Positions 36,849-46,152 of a DNA stretch of 64,000 bases are shown here, piece by piece. Numbering within the stretch: the stretch's first letter is position 1; every line of letters begins with the position of its first letter. The translations under genes were made by a program, and so were the position numbers. The stretch spans positions 13,695,001-13,759,000 of the forward strand of contig JAFREQ010000003.1 in the NCBI GenBank assembly GCA_025331565.1, written 5' to 3'. This DNA comes from Holacanthus passer. Taxonomy: Eukaryota > Chordata > Actinopteri > Pomacanthidae. The notes under the pieces were generated by a model. That model was not told the DNA's origin and did not search any database. It worked only from the letters and a program-made list of their open reading frames with translations.

Positions 36849-37409
36849 TATGGGCAGTTTTGTGTCAGACTGCTTTTCAGCTGCCATTTCCACTCCATAT
36901 TAATACTTCCATATCAAGCTTTATATGTACAGTGAACTGAACATATCTGTTTGCAGCTAATGAACGTGAACGGCATGGTTAGTGCAACTGGCAATGCAGA
37001 AGTAGCTATCTGTACTTCTGAAGCCGGTTCATATGAATATGGGTTTTTTGAACAAATCAGTACAGATGCCAACAGAAAAAATATCACACTTTTATGCAAA
37101 TTGTCCCTGTTGGAGCTGACAAACAAGTCAGCCACTCCATCCACTGGCAACAAATCTGAAATCACTATCGAGTTGAGGCGTCCAGCCAGTATTGGGAAAT
37201 ATCTGCGAGTCAATGACGATCACAGGAAATCATTAACAAAGGGTAAGACCATGAGCCAACAGTTCCTCCACCCAAGTCGAACTCAGCAATTTGTACTGGG
37301 ACAGACACTTGTAGTAGATAAATTATAGGAGCAGCTCATTAAGGGAAAAAAAAACACAGAAGAAATGAATGTGAATTAGTTCATTTTAACCTGTGTGAGC
37401 TGAACTTGA
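36849..37409. mobile_element. 561-bp insertion, possible hAT-like relic
   Basis: This segment splits the MITE-like repeat and is flanked by the 8-bp repeat GAGAGTGG (36841-36848 and 37410-37417). An 8-bp target duplication is typical of hAT transposons. Inside is a 125-codon + strand frame (36951-37328) with YEYGFFEQ, then LLCKLSLLEL and GNKSEITIELRRP, then KYLR. The order loosely recalls a degenerate BED zinc finger (aromatic, CxxC-like, then a TSNL..HLR-like segment), with the second Cys and the His ligands not visible. No clear terminal inverted repeats are seen. Confidence 0.4.
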
Positions 37410-37492
37410 GAGAGTGGCAACGATCTTCTCATCCAATTCTTGGCAAGAAAGCAAATATGTTTATTATGTTCAATTTAAAATTATTTCTTTAA
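37410..37492 (-). mobile_element. MITE-like repeat, second half
   Basis: Resumes with GAGAGTGGCAACGATCTTCT, TCATCCAATTCTTGGCAAGA and AAGCAAAT, and ends in ATTATTTCTTTAAG, equivalent to the terminal AACTATTCCTTTTA of the intronic copy. Confidence 0.6.
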
Positions 37493-39321
37493 GTTCCCTT
37501 AAGTGAGTGTCAATCGGAACAATCTCACAAGCATCACACTTTGAGAAAAAGCTTATTAGTGTGTATTTGACATTGTGCGTTTTTGCTCCTTGAATGCAGC
37601 GGACACTCCCTGTGTGTGTCCTGCCCACTCACTGGGTTTCTCCCCGTGTTAAACCAAAGAGCCGCCTTTCACACTTGTCATTCCTTTGCTAATTCAAGAT
37701 CAGCCTCACACTCCTAATTACTCACTCATTCATCCTCTTCACGGTCTTTCATGCATTCTGTTTCGCAGCGCCAGCCTGCAGGAATGCTGGGAGAGCGTCC
37801 TCATTACGGAGGAGACAGCAGTTTTGGGGAACAGTTCTTCAAACACAAGTTTGGTCGCTGCTTTTGCTTGGAGAGATACAAGCGACCTTGGAGTGTCCCT
37901 GTGGGGAAAACACTAAAGCTGAGTTATGCGGTTGAGTGTGGGAAGAAAAGTGTAATAACTTTCACCTGAATGCCTCCACTCTACCAAACACCATGGGTTT
38001 GTCATTCACAGGCGTCAGACCCCCCCTGTATTCAGAGAAGGAGGCCTGCAGGGATCTAGCACTAATGAGGCAGCAGGCATTTCTCTGGCTCGTTGTGTGA
38101 AGCCTTTCTCTTGACTGGAAGCTGCACCCAGTACCAGCTACTCCCTTTCTCCGAGTGAAAGGGATTCGCAATTAATGATGCAATTATGCTAATGGAGTTG
38201 CCAAGCTGCTCGTTCGCCTCCCCTCCTACTAAGTATCAATCCTGTTGAAGAATGGGAAAGTGAAAGCATCGCTGCTCAGATTCAGAGCGCATGTTCGCCC
38301 CGTGAATCTGAGCCTTCCTGAGAAATGGCAGGCAGTGAAAAGTTGATGTCAACAATTTGCTTAGGAATAACAGAACTCTTGTTTATTCATTATGTCACTC
38401 AGCCTTTCATGCTGATGCTGAGAATAGCATTGGCAAGCAACGACTGGAGTATTTTCATGAGATCCAATCACGTTTTGGCCTTTAAAGTGATTTGTTTAAT
38501 ATAGACAGTATGACATCATTGACGTTGCTGCAGCCACAGAGCGTAGTATGTATGAGCTCTTCTGGCACGGAGGCGCTTTTTCCTTCAGGTCCGACCTCTT
38601 CAATCCACCTTTAAGTTGTATTTCCCGAGTCATGGATGGTCTGATTGAGTCGATTTTCTTGTCATTCGTGGACACACTCAGTCATACTGTCGGCCTGTGT
38701 AATTCCCAAGCTGTACCTTGACTTAAAGACGGCGTGCAGGAGCAGACTATTTCACCACAGTGACAAATGGCCATTTAATGGAAAGAGGGCTGTAATTGTG
38801 CTTGAAGTTGCCACAACAGTGGCCACATTGGAAAACCATGGGAGTAACCCATATTTTCACTGGCACGTCTACTATCATGTAATAAAGATTGGTGTGTTTC
38901 TTACGTTTCCATCCAAAACCAATGCTTAATTTCATTCGGTGTTTAGTTAACCTTCAAAATAGCACCAGGCCTGGAAAGCAGCAGCAACAGAAAGACGATG
39001 CCAACTCAGCGTATCAGCTTGCATTCGTGTTTTGAAAAGCACTGGAAATGATAATCTAATTGGATCAATGCACAGTCATCCACTGGAGACGCTGCCAGCG
39101 CCTCAGGTGAGAATCAGCCACCACTGTTATAGCAGCCTTTTTCATGTTTGACAGAAAACATCTCTATGGTTTTGCCCGTGCATTCAACCAAACTACATGA
39201 CTTTAAAAGCCATTTTGAACTTTTTTTGCTACATAAATGATATCTCTCTGTATATATCTTTTCTTCAGTTGTGTACCTTTTCTAAGTGCACCAGCAGTTT
39301 GTTGGGGAAAGCTGTTTACAG

Positions 39322-39600
39322 GTCTTTATAGAAAAGTTGTAAAAAGCCTTTTGTGGCTCCAGAGGGGGCTGAGTGAATCTGATTAATTGGAAAAAAAAAA
39401 AAATCTGTTGGTGTGGAAAAGAAGTGAGCTAACCAGACGTCTGTAGTTGCTCCTCATTGGCTGAGTCTCCCACCGAAGTGTCTGCGGTGCATTGTGCATA
39501 ATGTAGGCACCAGGGTTTGACATGGAAGATGAATGTGTGGAATAAAAAGATGATATATCTGGCTCTGATGCAACGGTTTCGATCCTTTTTTAAGAACTGC
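39322..39600 (+). repeat. dispersed repeat family C, copy 2
   Basis: Same order of blocks as 31572-31870 and less eroded: AAGTTGTAAAAAGCCTTTTG, CTCCAGAGGGGGCTGAGTGA, CTGATTAATTGG, GTGCATTGTGCATAATGTAG and GATGATATATCTGGCTCTGA. It contains an internal run of 13 A. No protein is encoded. Confidence 0.55.
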
Positions 39601-40570
39601 TTATTGCGAGTCTGTTACACAAGTGTTTTCTCATCATTCTCACATTGCAAACAGGAAAACAATAAAAAGCAATGCAATCACCGAAACCTTCCTCGCTCTT
39701 CTGGGTATTCCATTTCTTTGCACAAAGACACAAAACCGCTCGTTTTACAATGGCTCGTGGTAAGTGTGTGAAACTTGTAAGTGGATAACGGGGATCGTTT
39801 TTGCTTTTTTTAAACATAATGCAATATAAATATCACAGCGTTCAGAAAGTGAGAATGCGGCGGCGATTGTTTTGCCCAGCTTTTGTTTGCAAGTGTTCGG
39901 CTTCATTACCATAAGCTGTAGTCAGTTGTTATTGTTTGCTGTCTTGGCTTTGGCATCATCGCAACGGTTTGTTTGCCAAAACACCCACAGCTTGGATACA
40001 CGCAACCAGCGCCAAGCTGGTAATCACACCTTATAATCAGGCAAATAAAATCAACAAATCCATCCAACACCTAAACTAACATGTTTTTTTATTTATTTCT
40101 ATAAAGATGAGAATGATTTTAATGTTAACGCGACAGCGACAGGAAGCGATTAGTGAAGCATCTTTGACTGTGTACCACCCAGAGTGAGAACAACAGCAGC
40201 CAACCCTCTAAACTGTAATTCATAAACATGTAAGCTCTGGGGTGGTTGCTTTTTTTTTATTATTAAACCGAGAACAGCAGTAATTAGAAATGTTACACCT
40301 GCGAGTCCCTGCATAATCGTATTACTTCCCACGCCAGCATCTTCTCGCTCCCCCTCATTTCATCTGAGGCAAACTGTATTTGTGAGCATGAAGACATATG
40401 TGCGATTGCGTCGCTCTGCCGTGCTTTGGCTCGCAGCAAAGGTTAATTATATAAGCAATGCACAAAGGAGTGCTGTGTGTCAGCTGCAGATGAAATGATG
40501 AATTAAGTGAATGAATTAATAATTTTAAACAGACGGAAACTGTGTAATGCCTCGTCGTATTTGCATTTAA

Positions 40571-40615
40571 GATAAGATAAGATAAACCTTTATTCGTCCC
40601 TCAGTGGGGATTTTG
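40571..40615 (-). mobile_element. non-LTR retrotransposon tail
   Basis: GATAAGATAAGATAAACCTT followed by TATTCGTCCCTCAGTGGGGA. It is the same junction as at 4210 (GATAA repeat, TTTATTCGTCCC, GTGGGG), so the two come from one family inserted in the same orientation. Only the extreme 3' end remains here. Confidence 0.6.
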
Positions 40616-41928
40616 TGCTAAACCTCTTATTGCATCCTCACATGTTTTTACAATTTGACACAAAGTGTTATTCTATTTCCTCTTTAACAAGCTTATTGCC
40701 AGACTCCAGTCAGCTTTACTAACAATAACTGTCACATTACACGACAACTAAACCCACACGACACAACCTGAACAATGGCAACCCGGAGCCTGACAATCAG
40801 ACAGTGGAAGAAATGAATACTAACTAACGGTGCACAATCCTGTCTGTGTTTGAAAAGGGTTGTAAATGTGTGTGCGTTTGGGGGGGGGGTCCACTGACGG
40901 TTCCCAGGAGATTTTCCTCCAATGAACAATACCACGGCGGCCCGAGTGTTTGCTCTTGTCAGTCACCTGCCAGATGACGACAGAGACGAGGCAGCCAACA
41001 GCAGCTTGAGTCGACTCCAGAGTATGATGAGAGACCCTTAAAAAACAGCAACCGAGCTGCCTCCTATTTCACCCGGCTGCTTCCAAACTCGACGTGAAGG
41101 CGAGGTAGTTTATGTGAGGGCAATACGAGAGCAGAAAGACTCGTAACATTCACGCTGTTTTTCTGGATGACATGTTTTTGCAGTACCACGCAGATGCAGG
41201 CACTTCTCGCTTTTGAACATTTGACAATCATCAGATGCATATTTCAAACGTCCGCATGTGTTAGTTTGTTGCACTCTCTCTCATAAATCACGCAGCACTT
41301 TGTTTTTTCCATGCCGAAAGCAACATTAATGAAATGAAAACAACCTTGCTGAAATGATAATAAGTGTAATATTTTGATAAGCAGACTACAATGGCGTAGA
41401 GCACATTTTAGAAAGTGTTCCTGACATTCGGACCTCACAGACTCGACCTTGTTTCCTCGCAGTGACATTTCATACGTGTGATGTATTGGAAGTGGAAAGC
41501 GTAGCGCAACACTTGCACAGACGGTTAATGTTGTCATGAAACGTAGAATACGTGAGTAAGCTTCCACAGATGGAAAGAGTTTACAGGGATACAAGCTGTC
41601 GCAGTTTATGTTCAGCTAGATCATTATTCTTCTATTAATGACTACAAAGTTTTTTTTCACAGGGGTATTTGGTGAAAATGACTGATGTTAACTCTAATCA
41701 TAGATTTTATTTATATACAACTATATATGTTACTAAGCCGTTCATACAGAATGCATTTAGATAGTATTCAGACCAAGAGGAGGTAAAAGGATCATTTATT
41801 TTCCTGGAGCATGAAAGTTTTATTTAAAAAAATAAAACCGAAAGACACAAATGAAAAATAAAGTATTTTTAATTTCTCGTTCACGTATTGAAATAACTAC
41901 AAACTGAAGGTGAATACACATTTAATTC

Positions 41929-41989
41929 CAATGACAATGCTGACATGCTGCTGTTTAACAGGTACAATGTTCACCATTTTGGTTTAGTA
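41929..41989 (-). repeat. dispersed repeat family B, left piece
   Basis: GACAATGCTGACATGCTGCT, GTTTAACAGGTACAATGTTC and ACCATTTTGGTTTAG correspond to blocks at 50325-50405. The order relative to 42453-42570 fits one element opened by the LINE tail in between. Confidence 0.55.
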
Positions 41990-41990
41990 T

Positions 41991-42031
41991 TCAATTCAAA
42001 GAACTTTATTTATCCCCGAGGGGCAATTTAA
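41991..42031 (-). mobile_element. LINE-type 3' tail nested in family B
   Basis: TCAATTCAAAGAACTTTATT followed by TATCCCCGAGGGGCAATTT. On the - strand this is the AAATTGCCCCTCGGGGATA..AATAAAG tail typical of fish LINEs. It sits between the two halves of a family B copy; the body may extend toward 42440. Confidence 0.55.
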
Positions 42032-42176
42032 GGCACGAAGAGCAGTGAAGCCAAACAAAAAGCAACAAAAGCAAGATGATGGTAGCTTTAAAAAAAGTAG
42101 CAATTCAATGCAGTAAATATTGTGAATATTGTAACAAATTTAAAACAGTAAACAAATACTGAATATTAAGCAGAAT

Positions 42177-42200
42177 GTAAGTAAGTAAGTAAGTAAGTAA
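42177..42200 (+). repeat. (GTAA)n microsatellite
   Basis: Six tandem GTAA units in an AT-rich region with two near copies of a TTTAAAACAGTAAAC block (about 42140 and 42241). Confidence 0.93.
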
Positions 42201-42452
42201 TGGTAATAGTATTGTGTAATGCAATAAATATTTTGACCAATTTAAAACAGTAAACGAATTTTGAATATTAAGCAACAGTAAACAAATCCTGAATGGTGCA
42301 AATGATATGTGCATTAAATGTGTATGTGTTGCTATCAAATTATTAAGTACAGCCACAGGCAATAAACCAAAGACAAAATGAAATCTTCCATCCGATGATG
42401 GCACTGCATGAAAAGCTGAGGGGAATATGAATGTGTCCACGGCTCTCCGTGC

Positions 42453-42570
42453 ATTAGCTGTTGAGACAATTCACCCAATACCACAAATGTCCATCCGATG
42501 TTGGCTTGAGGAAACATCAGGAAGATCTCCAAAATCACCAGGATTCACCGTCTGGCAACAGAGCACTTAC
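42453..42570 (-). repeat. dispersed repeat family B, right piece
   Basis: TTAGCTGTTGAGACAATTCA, CCCAATACCACAAATGTCC, CTCCAAAATCACCAGGATTC and ACCGTCTGG match blocks at 50500-50595. Confidence 0.6.
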
Positions 42571-43828
42571 TCATTCATCCGCAAAAATCCTCTTTCCTCC
42601 TCCTTAATGTGCCCTTCGTTGTATCATGTAGATGCCAGACGCTGCACCACTGACAAGGCTGGATAAAAATTTCAGTTGAAGGGAGATGAAAGGATTTATT
42701 CTACCATTACAGCCCTTCAACTCAGTAGCCCACTATCCAAATCCCACCATCACAGCGAGGCCTATCAATGTATAAAATATGCATTTTATATCTATATTTA
42801 GATAACATCGAGATGAAATATTCCCCAGGAGCCAGGACGGCACAATACAAATGAGTGCCGTTTTCACTTAGTGTCTTTCCTTTTCACATTTTCATATTTC
42901 CTTCTTTTTCTGACCTCCTCATTTACATTACAGTGGCAGTTCCGGTGCCAAGACTAACAAAGAGCCTTCGGATCCTTTGCCCAGGGCTTCTATTCAGATG
43001 TGGTCCGCTGTTTGACAGATGAAACACTGGTCAATCCCCGGTTCAAACCCCCGTCTCTATTGTACGGAAATACTGCGGCTTCTGACTATTGCTGAGCAAG
43101 CTCCATGTCTCCAGGTCCGTTATAGCTTCACGCCGCACCGCTCGTATTTGGAGTGAGTCACAGTGAGGATGATTGCTCTCTGTGATGGGGTTTCATTCAC
43201 GGTGCCTTTGAGGACAGAACTTTTAGTCTGTTTGTCATTAGATGGGGGAAAAACATGGTTTAAAGGGGCAAAGCAATATCATCAAAAAATGGTTTTATAT
43301 TTCAAGTTTTCCTTGGATTCTCTCACCATACCAATCCAGTAGCAACAGGTGTGTCCATAACCAGGGATAAAGAGCCCCCTCAGTGTGGCTTATCCCCATG
43401 TGTCCAGAGTAAATGAGCATCCCCTGCCCACCCCTTCACATCCTGTCCTCCTCACACTGTGACATTTCAGTCATGTCCCCCATAACAGAATGTCAACCTG
43501 GGTGCTGTATCCCAGGCCATTAATCTCCCTAATTGAATAAAGATGAAGAGAAACCACTGTGATGTGAAAGAGCAGAAGAGTGTCTGGGGTGTGATTTAAT
43601 GACCCGGGTGATTTATGGCAGAGGATAACACCCCGTTTAGGACTGTGTGTGTGGCATGTCAGAGGACAGCTCGCAGAAGTGCCCTTTCCACCGTTCTCCC
43701 TGTTGTACCGAGGGCAAACACCCCCTGCTGCACCTCAGCGTCGTAAATTTTAAAGCCAAAAGAGAAGCCGGAGCCGGCGTGAGAAGGAAAGTTTGTCTCG
43801 TTTGTGGAATACACAAGTAGTCGAAACC

Positions 43829-44929
43829 TGAGAGACGAGGCAAGGCAAGGAAAGAAAAGGACAGTAAAGGCCCAGGAAGAAATGATAGAGGAAAAGAAAA
43901 GGAGAGGAACAGGGACAGAAGACTGACAGGAAAGAAAAGGAAAGTTGGGAAAGAATGGAAAGGAAACAACAGGGCTGTAAAGGTACAGGAGAGAGAGAAG
44001 AAACAGAAAAGAAAAGGGGAAGAAAAGGGACAGGAAAAAAGGGAAGGAAATGACAAGGAAGGAAAAAAAAACAAAGGAAAGGAAAGGGAAAGAAGAGAGG
44101 CAGGAAAGGAGAGGAAATTACAGGGAAGGAAAGATAAAAAGGGAAATGACAGTACGCACAGGAAATGAAAGGAAGTAGAAATGACAGGAAGATTTGATAG
44201 AGGAAAAGAAAAGGAGAGGAAAAGGGACAGAAGACTGACAGGAAAGGAAAGGAAAGGAAAGTTGGGAAAGGATGGAAAGGAAACAACAGGGCTGTAAAGG
44301 TACAGGAGAGAGAGAAGAAACAGAAACAGAAAAGAAAAGGGGAGGAAAAGGGACAGGAAAGGAAAGGAAATTACAGGGAAGGAAAGATAAAAAGGGAAAT
44401 GACAGGAAAGGTACAGGAAGAAATGATAAAGGAAAGGAAAAGGGAAAGGGAAAAAATGAGAGTAAAAGTGCTGGAAAAGAAAAGAGAGGACAGAGGAGGG
44501 AAAGAAAAGAGAAATTTGGGAAGAAATGGGATAGGAAAGGGACAGAAGAGGGAAAGGAAAAGAAAAGAAAGGAAAGGAAAGAAGGGAAGAGAAAGAAAGG
44601 GAAGGAAGAACACAGGAAATGAAAGGAAATAGAAATGACAGGAAGATTTGATAGAGGAAAAGAAAAGGAGAGGAAAGGAACAGAAGAGGGACAGGAAAGA
44701 AAAGGAAAGGAAAGAAAGGAACAGAAGAGGGACAGGAAAGAAAAGGAAAGGAAAGGAAGGAAGAGAAAGAAAGGGAAGGAAAACCACAGGAAATAAATGG
44801 AAATGGAAAGGACAGTCAAAGTACAGGAAGAAACGATAGAGGAAAAGAAAAGGAGAGGAAAAGGGACCGAAGAGGGACAGGAAAGGAAAGGAAATGACAT
44901 GGAAGGAAAAAAGGAAAGGACAGGAAAGG
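43829..44929 (+). repeat. long purine tract (GGAAA-type minisatellite)
   Basis: About 1.1 kb made almost only of A and G on the + strand, built from GGAAA, GGAAAA and GACAGG words. Larger repeats are visible: a segment from GATAGAGGAAAAGAAAAGGA to GGGCTGTAAAGGTACAGGAG occurs at 43884 and again about 312-317 nt later, with partial copies of the first block near 44425, 44650 and 44835. The long minus-strand frames here (up to 260 codons of Ser/Phe/Pro/Leu) come from base composition. Confidence 0.92.
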
Positions 44930-46112
44930 TCTGTGGGTTGCCAGGTCAGTCCTTGTGGGACCTGTTCTGCTGAATGCAGCATTAACTTGACAAATGAAAG
45001 GCAAACCTTTGTGGTATATGGTCTCTTTCAAGGCTCATTAGTGTACAATCACAATTTGTTTCATATTCAGTAAGGTATACGGCTGCTGGAGAGGCTACTG
45101 TAAACAGACTGTTTGATTAAGACTGCAGCGAAGGAACAGCGTTCCTGGACCCGTCTCACTCTTTTGATTGATTTCATGTGAATTATGAAAATGACTGGCA
45201 CGCTGCAGCCTCGAGTTTAAAAAACCATAAGGAGTTTTTTTTTTTCAGGAGGAAGCAAACGTGCGCACACCTGTTTTTAAAAAGCCTCCTTCCCTCTTAT
45301 TCCCTTACATATTTCAAAGGGGAGGCTAATGACATTCGCAGACACAGTGTGATTACATGGCATGTTAACGCTCCTGAAGACAAAGTCGTGTCTCGGGCCT
45401 GGAGGGGAAATTTATTTTACAGCAGGGGCAGCCCTGACACAGATGTTAACAGAATCACAGCCATCTGCCTGGAGGTGGCCACCACCGTGTGCCCCCCGCT
45501 GGTGAGTCGTGCCATGTTGGTGCAGAGTCACACTGCGCCATCAGCTGCCAACTCATTCATAATGAAGGAAAGGGTTAAATGTGAGCGTGGACATACACGC
45601 ACAGCTGGACAGACTCATCTCGGTATCGCAGACGCCGAGGCCCCTCCTCGTCATTTGTACGCTGTCTTTGCTCTATCTATCACACGAAACACAATGACTG
45701 CAGGTTGGTGATTAATGAGCTCCTCAACGTGTCTGAGCCTCCGGGTGCTATTACAGAACGTGTGCGGGTGTAATATTAGATTCTCAAATACAGCAGAAAC
45801 GCTGCCATGAGTGTCTTGCTGGAGTATTTTTATACAAGCCCCCGGCCGACTGTGTGGGCTTGTTTCAATATCTGTGAATTTGCCTTTAATTCATTTATTG
45901 TTCCCATTATTCCAAGCTCGAGACATCTGGGCTCGAGCCAGGGAGGCTGAATATGCAAGTGTTTGAAATAGAGGCATATCTTTCATCCTTCAAGTTCTCT
46001 CAAAAAAACAGTTTCAAAGTAAATTCGGGGCAGCTCCCCCATAGTGACTCTGAGCAAACAGAGGATCCAGGATGCAGCGGGGGTTTGTTGCTGTGGCAAA
46101 GCTGGCAGAGTC

Positions 46113-46114
<2 letters not shown>

Positions 46115-46147
<33 letters not shown>
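46115..46147 (+). repeat. poly(A) run
   Basis: 33 consecutive A, the longest mononucleotide run in the window. It creates poly-Lys or poly-Phe in the frames that cross it. Confidence 0.95.

Positions 46148-46152
<5 letters not shown>

Larger units (their letters stand above)
34578..43828. other. intergenic region, middle part
   Basis: No supported gene. It holds family B fragments (34865-34975, 41929-41989, 42453-42570), a split repeat with a 561-bp insertion (36702-37492), family C copy 2 (39322-39600), LINE tails (40571-40615, 41991-42031), and AT-rich unique stretches such as 38150-38230 and 40440-40560 with clustered TAAT motifs. A possible minus-strand exon at 35347-35451 is discussed under findings. 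Confidence 0.6.

Noticed and set aside
44118..44982. Minus-strand open frames of 260, 203 and 178 codons at 43637-45031
   Set aside because: They translate the polypyrimidine strand of the purine tract into Ser/Phe/Pro/Leu repeats in all three frames, which is a composition effect.
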